Shown: positions 47,301-54,662, counted from the first letter of the stretch. The stretch: 64,000 nt of DNA from Deltaproteobacteria bacterium (GCA_022601195.1 JAHZIX010000022.1:124001-188000); one strand, 5' to 3'. The notes: generated from the sequence alone by a model not told the origin. Program-made: numbers and translations.

Positions 47301-50264
47301 AAGCTCTTGTTGCCAGCCAACGAAGTCTTCATAGCCGATCAGGTCCCCGGCATCGCCTTCCTGAGCACCTGCCTCTCGGGCCTCCGAGGATCCAACTGCT
47401 GAGGATCCAACCGAAGAGGATCTGGATACCTCCTCATCGTAAAGCTCTCCGAGCTCCCGAGCCAGAATCACCAAGGACCACAGATCCACTGCCAAATGAT
47501 GAAAACTCAGCAGCAGGACCGCATCCACCGATCCCTCCGCAGGCCCTGCCAGCAACGCCCCGCGGACGGGTGGAGATGACTCCAGATCGAAGGGACGGTG
47601 AGCCAGCTCCGCCAGCCGCTGACTCAGGTTCTCGTCGGCAGCCCCCTCACCGAGAGTTTCCGTGGAAAGGGTCGCTTCCTGGGTCCAAGGCAGCTCCGTT
47701 TCCGGTCCGAGAACTCTCAGACGGGGCCCATCGGCGCCCGCCGGGAAGGTGGTCCTCAGGGCACGGTGCCGGGTCATCAACATGGCGAGGGCTCGCCGAA
47801 GGGCTGCCACATCTACATCGCTGGCGCCTTGGCTACCACGGACCTTCATGGCGCAGTGGACGTTGTAGGCACTACTCGCCGGGCTCAGTCGCTGTAGGAA
47901 CCACAGGGCCTGCTGACCACTCGACAAGGGACTCTCCGCCGGAAGCTCCTGGCGCCGAAAGGCCCGCGCCGCCGCCACCGTGAGCGGGGACTCGGAAGCT
48001 GTTTCCTGAGCACCCAGGAGCACTCGCCCAAGCTCCTCCACCAGACGTCTCGGGCTGGGACCCTCGAAGAAGATCTCCAAAGGCAAGCGCACCGCCAACG
48101 CTTCTTCTAAAGAGGCCTTGAGCTCCATGGCAGCCAGGGAATCGAGAAACAAGGAAGCCTCCGGCTCCAGCCTGGCAACGTCCACTTGAAGAATGCCCGC
48201 TGCCGTAGCGATGACATGCTCGAGAAGGAGGTGTGGTTGCTGCTCCGGGGAGGCCAGCCCGAGAGTTTGTCGATCGAGGGTGGAGGCGGAGCTCGCGCTG
48301 GTCGAAGCCCCCCCTACGCCGGAGTTCTTAGCCATGGCAACCGCTGGCGCAGCTGCCCCTGATTCCGTGGCGACCCCCGAGTCCGTGGCGACCCCTGAGC
48401 CCGAGGTTGGGTGAGGTCCCGTACCGACGCCGGACGAGGAAAGACGGGAGGAATACCAAACCTTCAGCTTCCCCTTCAGCAAGGAAGCCCGGCAGGCCCG
48501 GCGCTGCACTTTTCCACTGGAAGTCTTAGGAACCGAGCCCGGCGCCACCAAGACCACGTCGGAGACCTCGAGGTCGTGCCCTTCGTGGACGGCCCGGCTC
48601 AAGGCTCGAACCACCGGTTCCATATCCATGCCCCGAGCCTCCCGGCGCACTTCCTGGACCACCACCAACTGCTCCGGCCCCTCCACGTCCACCGAGAAGG
48701 CTGCCGTACAACCTCGGCGCAGGGCTGGATGACTCATCTCAGCGCTGAGCTCGATGTCCTGGGGGTAGTAGTTGCGGCCCCGCAGAATGATCAGGTCCTT
48801 CTGGCGACCGGTGATGAAAAGCTCTCCGGTGGTCACGAAGCCCAGGTCCCCGGTGCGAAGGAACGGCCCACTGCCGTCCGCCAAATAGCAACGAAAGGTC
48901 TCCTGGGTCGCCTCGGACTGCTGCCAGTACCCTTGAGCGACACTGGGACCAGCAACCCAGATCTCCCCAACCTTGCCTTCCGGGACCACCACCCCGCCCT
49001 TCTCCAGGTCCGACTCCGTATCGACGATCTTCAGAACCTGTTCTCCCTCCGTCGGGCCGCAGCCCACCAGAGCTCGGCTCCCCGAGTCGCCCTCCGCTGC
49101 CGGTGCTACCAGTGAATCTTCTCCCGGGCCCGAGTTCCCTAAAGAAGCCCCGGCCTGGCAAGAGAGAGCAAAGCCCTCTTCCAAACCCTCAGCGGCGAAG
49201 TGGCCTACCGTCGCTGGCCGTTGCCAAGCGGACCCAGTGACCAATAGGGTTCCCTCCGCCAAGCCATAACAGGGAAGGAAGGCCTGGGAGCGAAATCCGT
49301 AGGGCCCATAGGCCTGCGCAAAAGCCTCCATGCTCGAAGAGCGCACCGGCTCGGCTCCGTTGAAGGCCACCTGCCAACTGGATAGATCCAAACCTTGACG
49401 CTGCTGCTCGGAAATTTTCGCGACGCAGAGCTCGTAGGAGAAGTTCGGGCCTCCGCTGGTAGTCGCCCGGTAGTGGCTGATGGCCCGGAGCCAGCGAATC
49501 GGCTTCTGGAGGAAATCCAGTGGCGACATCAGGATGCACCGCCCCCCCACGTAGAGGGGCTGCAACACATTCCCGATCAAGCCCATGTCGTGGTAGAGGG
49601 GCAGCCAGCCGACGATCACGGACTCTTCGGACTGGTGAAACACCTGGCGAATCATTTCCTGGTTGTGGAGCAGGTTGCCGTGGGAAACCATCACCCCCTT
49701 CGGTGCGGCGGTGGAGCCGGAGGTGTACTGAAGGAAGGCCAGAGTGTCGCCGTCCACTTGGGGATCTCTCCAACCCTCCTCTACTCCGGCCGGGAGGTCG
49801 TCGGTGGCCAGACGCCCCATGGCGCCAAAGTCTGGCGCGGCGGCGGCCAGAGCTTCCAGCTTGGGCAATAGCTCCGCTGTGGTCAAAGCCACGGCTGGCC
49901 GAGCATCTAAGGCGATGGAGCGCAGCCTCGGTAGGCTGCGTTGGGAGCGAGGTGGGTAGGCCGGTACAGCGACCGTTCCGGCATAGAGGCAACCGAAGAA
50001 GGCAACGATGAACTCCAGGCTTGGTGGATACAGCAACAGAGCTCTGCGGCCACCCGCCCCCGCCGCTTGCAGCGCCGCCCCTACGGCCCGAGCCCGAGTT
50101 GCCAGCTCTCCATAAGTGAGCTGGCTCGCTTCCTCCTCCCCTTCGAGCAAGAAGGTATACGCCAGTTGATGGGGCCTCTCCTGCGCCCGGATTTCAAGTA
50201 GCTCAACGAGACTCTCCGGGGAGCTGCCTCCGAGCGATCCCATCTTCGAATTCTGAGTGGCCAT
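39384..50264 (-). CDS. Loading and first-extension protein: FAAL-ACP-C-A-PCP-KS-AT-KR-ACP
   Basis: The 3,626-residue protein should start the assembly line. A fatty acyl-AMP ligase (residues about 10-600; YTSGSTAAPKG near 180, LPLYHDMGLIGN near 221) activates a fatty acid and loads it on the ACP near 706 (LDSLAAMEL). The C domain (HHLAVDLWS near 921) joins it to an amino acid activated by the A domain (about 1300-1880) on the PCP near 1928. Then follow KS (1995-2425, Cys about 2170), AT (2518-2815, GHSIGEW, HAFH), KR (about 2905-3430, TGGFGGLG about 3191, catalytic Tyr in VDYSAANN about 3333) and ACP about 3506. The C-terminal 60 residues are basic then acidic with ELEPQELESQ repeats, a possible docking helix. 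ATG at 50264 has GGAGG at 50274-50278. It is the first gene of the operon. Confidence 0.97.
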   Translation of the reverse strand: MATQNSKMGSLGGSSPESLVELLEIRAQERPHQLAYTFLLEGEEEASQLTYGELATRARAVGAALQAAGAGGRRALLLYPPSLEFIVAFFGCLYAGTVAVPAYPPRSQRSLPRLRSIALDARPAVALTTAELLPKLEALAAAAPDFGAMGRLATDDLPAGVEEGWRDPQVDGDTLAFLQYTSGSTAAPKGVMVSHGNLLHNQEMIRQVFHQSEESVIVGWLPLYHDMGLIGNVLQPLYVGGRCILMSPLDFLQKPIRWLRAISHYRATTSGGPNFSYELCVAKISEQQRQGLDLSSWQVAFNGAEPVRSSSMEAFAQAYGPYGFRSQAFLPCYGLAEGTLLVTGSAWQRPATVGHFAAEGLEEGFALSCQAGASLGNSGPGEDSLVAPAAEGDSGSRALVGCGPTEGEQVLKIVDTESDLEKGGVVVPEGKVGEIWVAGPSVAQGYWQQSEATQETFRCYLADGSGPFLRTGDLGFVTTGELFITGRQKDLIILRGRNYYPQDIELSAEMSHPALRRGCTAAFSVDVEGPEQLVVVQEVRREARGMDMEPVVRALSRAVHEGHDLEVSDVVLVAPGSVPKTSSGKVQRRACRASLLKGKLKVWYSSRLSSSGVGTGPHPTSGSGVATDSGVATESGAAAPAVAMAKNSGVGGASTSASSASTLDRQTLGLASPEQQPHLLLEHVIATAAGILQVDVARLEPEASLFLDSLAAMELKASLEEALAVRLPLEIFFEGPSPRRLVEELGRVLLGAQETASESPLTVAAARAFRRQELPAESPLSSGQQALWFLQRLSPASSAYNVHCAMKVRGSQGASDVDVAALRRALAMLMTRHRALRTTFPAGADGPRLRVLGPETELPWTQEATLSTETLGEGAADENLSQRLAELAHRPFDLESSPPVRGALLAGPAEGSVDAVLLLSFHHLAVDLWSLVILARELGELYDEEVSRSSSVGSSAVGSSEAREAGAQEGDAGDLIGYEDFVGWQQELLAGPRGQELEGYWRTALAGAPAILNLPTDHPRLPSGPRRGASLPFEIELPTVELLQRMATAVDGTLFASLLASLQVLLGRLSGQRDLLVGSPATGRDRPGLAAMVGYLVNPLPLRGQLTGDPSFEEFLRRTRQTVVGALEHQDYPFPLLVEKLKPQRELGRSPLFQVMLTLERPHRLSKSGLSGFVLGRSGSQLTLGGLELESVEIAGRDVQFDLELVLAESSHGVEAVLHYDAELFDATSAARLTRQYSAVLKAAASSPQRRLSELPLLTPAEQHQALLEWNLVEWNPVERDATAEKQGAASKAFSSAPDGAPGKASFQLLIDPFLSWAHNTPEAAAIVEEDGRGGQRIFTYRELEEGSRQVALALCRSGVRAETRVAVALPRGASQVAAFLGVLRSGAVYLPLDPAYPEDRLAFMLQDSAAPWVVTDAAGGQSLGLETAASQPLEIGPLGEGRGLLLASSRPDAPSSSGEEAPLFADPVLEEGLPQVDPDGLAYAIYTSGSTGRPKGVLLGHRGLANLAHAQSRAFGVDRQSRVLFFAALSFDASVSEMAMAVASGAALCVAPEQEMLPGSALAKLLERLEISHVTLPPSSLAALPATPLPALRSLICAGESLAPALVNTWGADRRLFNAYGPTETTVCASWAICEPLGARTGATTGSGTGPGSRAGSTDASGGRADGDSPELSTSPHEATSGRDSSRLEASKLAPTKPSIGRPLENVQCYVLDGQGKSSPVGVVGELYVGGLGVGRGYLGRPGLTAERFVPAPFSALPGQRMYRTGDLARWLSRGEIDFLGRRDQQLKIRGFRIEPGEVEAALAGHSAVAECVVAAATDPSGGGHLVAYVVAGEEEVSADQLKDAARRQLPPSMIPARIVFLEKLPRSPAGKLDRQALPAAQPRVATGTGAGKSALPRSEREQAVAEVWRRALGLAQVGLDDNFFDLGGHSLLVTRVHGDLQPVLGDRLTLVDLFRYPTIRSLVAAFGEASVGESALASARVRGRKRSRGEHRDGSIAVVGLACRFPGASNPAAFWKLLREGREAVEELSDDQLLEAGVSREQLGREGFVKKSVLLDGIDRFDAGYFGYSPREAIAMDPQHRLFLECAVEALESAGCNPEDEATNRTVGVYAGAGLESYMLYQLGLGGGAVDPAEVYQLSVGNLKDFLASRVAYALDLRGPAVAVQTACSTSLVAVHLACQSLLSGEIDVALAGGSSLEIPQAQGYRYQPGMIFSPDGHCRPFDAAAQGTVRGSGTGIVVLKRLAEAVADGDSIRAILRGSAVNNDGRQKVGYTAPSVECQAAVIAEALEMAEATPESISYVEAHGTGTELGDPIEMEALSLALGSQERRGACAVGSVKSNLGHLDTAAGVAGLIKTVLALEHRELPASLGFEQPNPKIDFSRGPFAVNHRLQPWPAENGPRRAGVSSFGIGGTNAHLVLEEAPPRSPGGASRPHQLLLLSAQGEEPLFQAAVELADHLESRPEIPLADAAFTLQRGRRSLGHRMAVVAEGREEAISLLRGEEPEVQWIGTAPGSEPSVAFLFPGQGSQHLGMAASLYRNEEGFRRRLDHCAEILRVPMGIDLRELLGFSDPSSDHLPAEGSSLAQAKERLTATRFAQPALFAVEYSLAGLWSDWGLKPDAYLGHSIGEWVAACLAGVFTLEDALALVAERGRLMGEMSAGAMLSVSLPAEEVEDLLAGRGHQPSFSPDLAAALETLEVAVINGPRSTVVSGPRQAVVQLEKSFKEEGIPCRLLATSHAFHSAMMEPAVVAFEKAVAQRPRSTPRLPFLSNVSGDWIRSEEAVDASYWAAQLRQPVRFAAAVGRLLEDPSRLLLEVGPGQALTTLARRQEAFSTAHRALASLPAAKSREDDSRFLLTTLGRLWLSGIKPQWQHFYGAEERRRQVLPTYPFQSQRYWAEPAVAAPQPSPESDSIATAAQRRELKDWFYLPYWQPSVAPPRPAPAAGEKWLLFEDQEGLGEEMARQLRNYGAEVVSVVPGSEFQQISPDLFHLRPGSSVDLESLFQAVEGAGRLPRRVVHLGSVTSVTNGESVSSVDLELGFYSLLGLGQAIGRRTFEQPIRLTVVTTGAQRVTFGDAPLPARAAIHGPARVLPQESPALTCRSVDITLPKAGPALERLARRLLAEEPSDGLEPPVAYRGESRWEQTARAVSLPELPHGIASPEARSEEASSSPTTVTPQLESDLLLRRRGVYLITGGFGGLGRVFALELARRWQARLVLTGRRVPEAESWRELEEAGAEVMATTADVADVAAMTEVVRSARQRFGRLDGVIHAAGVAGDGVAQRKTVEDAAAVLAPKVLGGPALEAALGAGELDFLLLFSSLAAPLGGFGQVDYSAANNALDAFAEGFHCRHPGTLCCSIAWGAWKDQGMAARADSRLGGLRQEAASEEGSDQGLRAAGIDGQEGIDAFYRVLANRSAPRILVSPQDFQALTQAYGRSTDAEELLRQAQNALADQLQDSGEPRRAHPRPPLQNRFVKPEGELERTLAQIWQGQLAIEGIGSLDNFFELGGTSLVGIQVVAEIKRQLGVEVPAASLYEGPSIKGLARVIERLQKGSEEPTETLVDSRGRGALRRQRMARRRGPGGRKDPRARSSPEVESKELEPQELESQDAEIAESQARQPVGGRR
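39385..39399 (-). promoter_or_regulatory. Coupled start (ATGA overlap plus AGGAGGT) of the second protein
   Basis: The stop at 39384-39386 overlaps the ATG at 39385-39387. A near-perfect Shine-Dalgarno AGGAGGT lies at 39393-39399. The site decides the start and marks an operon. Confidence 0.88.
44331..48000 (-). other. NRPS module C-A-PCP, predicted Tyr/Phe
   Basis: The C domain N-acylates the first amino acid with the fatty acid. A-domain residues from FDASVSEM, HVTLPPS, SLICAGESL and NAYGPTETTVC give D-A-S-T-I-A-A-V-C, close to codes I recall for Tyr (DASTVAAVCK) and Phe (DAWTIAAVCK). Ser/Thr/Gly-rich linkers interrupt the A domain near 45190-45350 and the C domain near 47385-47425. The PCP Ser is near 44478. 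Confidence 0.8.
48001..50264 (-). other. FAAL-ACP loading module
   Basis: The ligase core (A3-like motif near 49715, PLYHDMG near 49600, KTSSGKVQR near 48520) is of the FAAL type that forms acyl adenylates and passes them to an ACP rather than to CoA. The ACP Ser lies near 48146. A linker of repeated SGVAT(D/E) units between ligase and ACP (about 48350-48410) comes from an imperfect 18-bp repeat. Chain length cannot be read from the sequence. Confidence 0.93.
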
Positions 50265-50273
50265 AGGAAAGAT

Positions 50274-50278
50274 CCTCC
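50274..50278 (-). promoter_or_regulatory. Ribosome binding site of the FAAL-PKS-NRPS gene
   Basis: GGAGG sits nine bases before the ATG at 50264, supporting this start over in-frame alternatives. Confidence 0.8.
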
Positions 50279-50580
50279 AAACCGTGAGCCAAATTTCGGC
50301 CTCGGCCCGAGGGACGGTTTAGGGCAGTCGTCTCAGTCGAAGGGTAGCTAGCTGCAATGGCCCTTTCGAGCCGTGGTCAACGTCTCAGCTGGGGAAATCG
50401 GCGCGAGTAGAAATAGGGGCTCCATGGAAGCTCGCCGGGAAGTCGTTTCGACTCCAATAGCAGGGCTTCGGATTCCACGGCTTCTAGGCCGATCTACTGT
50501 GTTGAGACGGTGCGGAGACAGCTGCCTCCCTCCCCGACGAACAGACCACCTCATCCCATCGGGAAAGGCGATCTCCCTCG

Positions 50581-50622
50581 TCAGGTGGCAGTGCGCTCCG
50601 TCAGGGGAAGAATCGCTGGCAT
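50581..50622 (-). CDS. Possible 13-residue upstream ORF in the leader
   Basis: An ATG at 50622 follows GGAGG (50630-50634) with ideal 7-base spacing and opens a 13-codon frame, MPAILPLTERTAT, ending in TGA at 50581. It lies between the candidate promoter and the first structural gene, so it could act in translational or attenuation control. A longer in-frame-shifted TTG frame from 50629 also exists, but the ribosome site touches its start codon. Chance cannot be excluded. Confidence 0.2.
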   Translation of the reverse strand: MPAILPLTERTAT

Positions 50623-50664
50623 TGGCCAACCTCCAGTCAATAAATCAACAAAAAATGATGGCTT

Positions 50665-50684
50665 CGAGATTCTCGGGAATCTCG
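50665..50684 (-). promoter_or_regulatory. Perfect 8-bp inverted repeat in the operon leader
   Basis: CGAGATTC and GAATCTCG are separated by 4 bases. On the minus strand the hairpin is followed about 10 bases later by six T residues. It could be a weak attenuator-like stem-loop or a dimeric repressor site. The T-run is too distant for a classical terminator. Confidence 0.4.
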
Positions 50685-50711
50685 GTTGCGCCCAAACCTG
50701 CAGACAGTCAA

Positions 50712-50741
50712 ACATTAGCATTCGAAGTGATTTCGAGTCAA
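50712..50741 (-). promoter_or_regulatory. Candidate sigma70-type promoter for the operon
   Basis: On the minus strand a TTGACT -35 (50736-50741) and an extended TGC-TAATGT -10 (50712-50717) are 18 bases apart. The spacer contains an inverted repeat TCGAA-5-TTCGA (50722-50736) that could be an operator. Transcription from here would give a leader of about 440 bases. The call rests only on motif resemblance. Confidence 0.4.
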
Positions 50742-51038
50742 GATTATTTCAAATTTCAAATAGATACTGCATATACTTGTGTGTATCCGCATTTTAACCC
50801 TCACATCTATCGAGTGAAGCAAATAGCAGAAAGCGCGACATTCTAAAGAAAATCCATCATTCTAAAAAATATCAAAACTAAATCGCTATTCTGATTTCTT
50901 ATCCCTCTGGCAGCGGAAAAACAGCTGTGGATCTCGTTCCTATCTATACCTACGGAAGGAAGAACTAGAACCCGCCAGAAGGAAGAGCCGATAGGTGACG
51001 AAGGGCCTACCCGAGAGAAACCAAGGGGAAAGCTACCT

Positions 51039-51185
51039 TTGAAGAAAACTCTCGGCCAAAAAATGGAGGATCAGCAGCTCCGCTCTTCGAAGAACATCCT
51101 TCAAGATCTTCTGAGAGGGCTACTGCCGGAAGAAAACTCCCCTCCCCCAGGGACGACCGAGTCGTCAGAGACCCTCCACTCTTGA
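51039..51185 (+). CDS. Possible small ORF of 48 codons, unknown
   Basis: A TTG at 51039, preceded by GGGG ten bases upstream, opens a frame beginning MKKTLGQKMEDQQL, with a Leu-rich amphipathic segment (KNILQDLLRGLL) and a Pro/Ser/Thr-rich end. A start at the ATG at 51063 gives 40 residues. I do not recognise a family. It lies alone between the NRPS operon and yjbQ, and no clear promoter is seen. It is listed because its composition looks protein-like; it may be chance. Confidence 0.2.
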   Translation: MKKTLGQKMEDQQLRSSKNILQDLLRGLLPEENSPPPGTTESSETLHS

Positions 51186-51335
51186 AGTAATGTCGCAAGA
51201 ACAGGCAATAACACAGGCAGGAATTCAGGTAAAGACGATGACCGAAGCGTCGACAAACAAGCAGCAGGCATACCGAGCTGCAGCTTCCCACAGAGATCCC
51301 GAAAACCTAGGGGAAGACCTCCCTAGCTACCAACC

Positions 51336-51758
<423 letters not shown>

Positions 51759-51937
51759 AGAGTTTCCTACTCGGGATTTCCGCCCGCTGCAGCGACCGGG
51801 CTGGTTGAAATGGAAGCGCCGTCAAAATCCTCATTCTTCCGGCCAATTCCCTGTAGTAAGCTGCGCCTTCTTCGCGGCACGGACGGAATTCCGCACCGCT
51901 GGCACAGGGAGGACAGGACTCCGGATTCTACCGTCGA

Positions 51938-51964
51938 TCAGGAGCGTCCTGACTGCTAACAGTC
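51938..51964 (+). promoter_or_regulatory. Two overlapping small inverted repeats in the thrA leader
   Basis: TCAGGA-GCG-TCCTGA (51938-51952) and GACTG-CTAA-CAGTC (51951-51964) share two bases, so only one can fully form. They end next to the GAGG ribosome site (51965-51968) of the TTG start. This could be an operator or a translational switch. No Thr-rich leader peptide is visible. Confidence 0.25.
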
Positions 51965-51977
51965 GAGGAAAAAGATC

Positions 51978-54548
51978 TTGCGAATCCTCAAATTTGGTGG
52001 CTCGTCCGTCGCTTCGCCGGAACGTATCCGGGAGGTTGCAAGCATCGCCTGCCACGAACGAAAGAAGAGCCCCCTAGTAGTGGTGGTGTCGGCCCTGGGT
52101 GGGGTGACCGACCAGCTTCTGGAGGCCGGGAGCATCGCCTCCGGAGGCAGCTCCGAGTACCTCCCTCTGCTAGAGGCTCTCACTGACCGGCACCTCGAGG
52201 CAGCGAACCAGCTGACCCTGGAGGACGAACAGAAAGCCCTGACGGAGGGCCTACGAGAATCATTTCGAGAGATCGAAAGCCTGCTCCAGGGCATCGCACT
52301 GCTACGGGAGGCGAGCCCACGAACCCTGGACAGCCTATCGAGCTATGGAGAGCGCCTCTCTTCACGGCTTGTGGCCGCTGCTTTTCGCGCTCACGGCCTG
52401 ACCGCTGCGGCGTGTGACGCCCGCGAGCTGATCGTCACCGAGGCGGCCTTTAGCGGTGCCCGAGTCGACTGGGAAACCACCAGAGCCCGAATCCGCAAGC
52501 GCTTTTCAGCAGCTGCGAGCCAGCCCACCGCCGTGGTCACGGGCTTCATTGCCGCGACCCCCGCAGGCGAGACCACAACCCTGGGCCGAGGCGGCTCGGA
52601 CTACACGGCCTCCCTGCTGGGCGCAGCCTTGGATGCCCAAGCGGTCGAGTTGTGGACCGATGTAGATGGGGTCATGAGCGCCGACCCGAGATTGGTGGGA
52701 GGGGCTGAGCCCATAGCCCACCTGAGCTATGTGGAGCTCATGGAGCTCTCCCATTTCGGCGCCAAGGTGGTCTATCCACCCAGCGTACACCCGACCCGCA
52801 AGGCTGGTATTCCTCTGCTGATTCGTAACACCCTCAACCCGGAAGCCCCCGGCACCCGCGTCGCCAGCCAGCCTGCCGAGGGCACCGAGTCATCGAGCGC
52901 CAAAGACTTCTCTGAGAGCTCGAACGCCCTTCGGCCCGTTCGGGGCATCGCCTCGATCCCAAAAATCGCTCTGATGCGCCTAGAGGGAGACGGCATGGTG
53001 GGTGTCCCGGGCATCGCCATGCGGCTGTTCGCGACTTTGGCGCGCCGGGGAGTGAACGTCATCTTGATCACCCAGGCTTCCAGTGAGCACTCGATCTGCT
53101 TTGGGGTCGCTCCCGAGTCCATCCCCCAAGCGACCGCTGGGGTCGCCGAGGAGTTCGCCTTGGAACGGCAAGCTGGACTCATCGAGGATTTGATCCTCGA
53201 AGAAGACCTCGCCGTCGTAGCGGTGGTGGGCCGGAGAATGCGGGATACCCCAGGCCTGGCGGGGAGATTGTTCACCGTGCTCGGGGAGCAAGGCATTAGC
53301 GTCCGGGCCATCGCTCAAGGCTCCTCCGAGCTGAATATTTCTCTAGTGGTTTCCAGCCGAGACGAACGCCCGGCGGTACGAGCCCTTCACGCCGCCTGCT
53401 TCCCTACCGCTAGCAAAGTGGTAGAGCTCTATCTCGTCGGCACCGGCCGGGTCGGCGCGGCGCTGCTGCAGCAATTGGCGGCTCATGGCAGAGATGTCCA
53501 ACAACGCCGGGGTGTTCGACTCGTGCTGGCAGGAGTCGCCCGGCGGAACGTCTGCCTCGCTTCTCCGGAAGGGATCGACCCGGGCTCTGCCATCCAGCGG
53601 CTAGCGGCTCGAGAGGGCAGCGAAGGCGACGGCCTGAGGGCTCTTTTGACAAGCCTAAGCGACAGCCGAGCCAGCCAACGCATCTTCATCGACGCCACCG
53701 CCGGCTCTGCCGCCACGGCGGCCTATGCGGAGCTGCTGCGCCAGGGCGTCTCGGTAGTGGCCGCCAACAAATTGCTGTTTGCCGGGCCTCTGAAGGACTA
53801 CCGGTCGATCACTCAAACGGGGCCGGGCCGGATCTTCTTCGAGACCACCGTCGGAGCTGGGCTACCGGTGGTGCGAACGGTCAGTGATCTGGTGGCTACC
53901 GGAGACCGCATTCGAAGTGTCGAGGGCCTGCTGTCAGGAACTCTGTCCTTCGTCCTCGACCGCCTTCAGGAAGGTCTGCTCTTCAGCCAGGCGCTGCGTC
54001 AAGCCTACGATCTGGGTTACACCGAGCCAGACCCCCGAGAAGATTTGAGTGGCCAGGACGTGGCTCGCAAGCTGTTGATTCTGTCCCGGTTGGCACACTG
54101 GGATCTCGAGCCCGAAGACGTGAAAGTGGAACCCCTTATCCCGACTGCGGATCTGGAATCCGGTGATCTCGAGGAGTTCTGGCGCCGCCTTCCGATACAC
54201 GACGAAGCCTTCGAGTCGAAGCGCCAGGCAGCAGCGGAGTCCGGCCAGCGGCTGTGCTACCTTGGAATCCTCGACGACAAAGGAGCCCGTATTGGTCTAT
54301 CGACGGTCGAAGGCAGCCACCCCGCCGCTGGACTGAGGGGGAGCGACAACCTGGTGGCTCTCTTCACCGAGCGGTATTCCTCGACTCCCCTAGTGGTTCG
54401 CGGTCCCGGGGCAGGCCCGGAGGTCACTGCCGCAGGCGTCTTCGCAGACCTGCTGCGGGCTGTCGACGAAGGACCAAAAATCAAGCCGTTTCCCCCAGCC
54501 TTCCAAAGACCGTCCGCCAAGGACCGGCTGAGCGACACGGCCCCATGA
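51978..54548 (+). CDS. thrA: Bifunctional aspartokinase / homoserine dehydrogenase
   Basis: The 856-residue fusion catalyses the first step (aspartate to aspartyl phosphate) and the third step (semialdehyde to homoserine) of threonine synthesis in the cytoplasm. The kinase starts with KFGGSSVA and has WTDVDGV and ARKAG-like (TRKAGIP) segments in the first 300 residues. ACT-type regulatory repeats follow (about 330-480), as expected for threonine feedback control. The dehydrogenase begins near residue 490 (LVGTGRVGAALLQQL) and keeps VVAANK, TTVGAGLPV and a GTLSF-EPDPREDLSGQDVARK block. The start codon is TTG, with GAGG nine bases before; starting later would break the kinase motif. It is the first gene of the threonine operon. 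Confidence 0.96.
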   Translation: MRILKFGGSSVASPERIREVASIACHERKKSPLVVVVSALGGVTDQLLEAGSIASGGSSEYLPLLEALTDRHLEAANQLTLEDEQKALTEGLRESFREIESLLQGIALLREASPRTLDSLSSYGERLSSRLVAAAFRAHGLTAAACDARELIVTEAAFSGARVDWETTRARIRKRFSAAASQPTAVVTGFIAATPAGETTTLGRGGSDYTASLLGAALDAQAVELWTDVDGVMSADPRLVGGAEPIAHLSYVELMELSHFGAKVVYPPSVHPTRKAGIPLLIRNTLNPEAPGTRVASQPAEGTESSSAKDFSESSNALRPVRGIASIPKIALMRLEGDGMVGVPGIAMRLFATLARRGVNVILITQASSEHSICFGVAPESIPQATAGVAEEFALERQAGLIEDLILEEDLAVVAVVGRRMRDTPGLAGRLFTVLGEQGISVRAIAQGSSELNISLVVSSRDERPAVRALHAACFPTASKVVELYLVGTGRVGAALLQQLAAHGRDVQQRRGVRLVLAGVARRNVCLASPEGIDPGSAIQRLAAREGSEGDGLRALLTSLSDSRASQRIFIDATAGSAATAAYAELLRQGVSVVAANKLLFAGPLKDYRSITQTGPGRIFFETTVGAGLPVVRTVSDLVATGDRIRSVEGLLSGTLSFVLDRLQEGLLFSQALRQAYDLGYTEPDPREDLSGQDVARKLLILSRLAHWDLEPEDVKVEPLIPTADLESGDLEEFWRRLPIHDEAFESKRQAAAESGQRLCYLGILDDKGARIGLSTVEGSHPAAGLRGSDNLVALFTERYSSTPLVVRGPGAGPEVTAAGVFADLLRAVDEGPKIKPFPPAFQRPSAKDRLSDTAP

Positions 54549-54662
54549 CCTAGCCCGATGCCCCGTCCTGATGATGGGAGTCAGTAAAGGGGCCCAGGAA
54601 GGGACCCAGGACGTAGACCAGCAATCCCTCTGGAAAGAGCCGTGAGAAAGAGCAGTTAGAAA

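Larger units (their letters stand above)
50265..51335. other. Long mostly non-coding region upstream of the biosynthetic operon
   Basis: About 1.07 kb separates the operon start from the yjbQ-like gene. The part 50640-50910 is clearly AT-rich against GC-rich surroundings and holds the best promoter candidate and a hairpin. No recognisable gene domain appears on either strand. Short open frames exist on both strands; only two are listed, with low confidence. The drop in GC may reflect a promoter region or the edge of transferred DNA. Confidence 0.7.

Noticed and set aside
1-50264. Epimerase, methyltransferase, heterocyclisation and reductase domains
   Set aside because: I looked for HHxxxDxxSW-type E motifs, SAM-binding motifs, DxxxxD cyclisation motifs and a terminal reductase. 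All condensation-type domains keep HHxxxDxW, and the chain ends in a thioesterase.
50373-50846. Plus-strand frame of 157 codons in the operon leader
   Set aside because: No ribosome site, mixed composition across a sharp GC change, and no recognisable motif.
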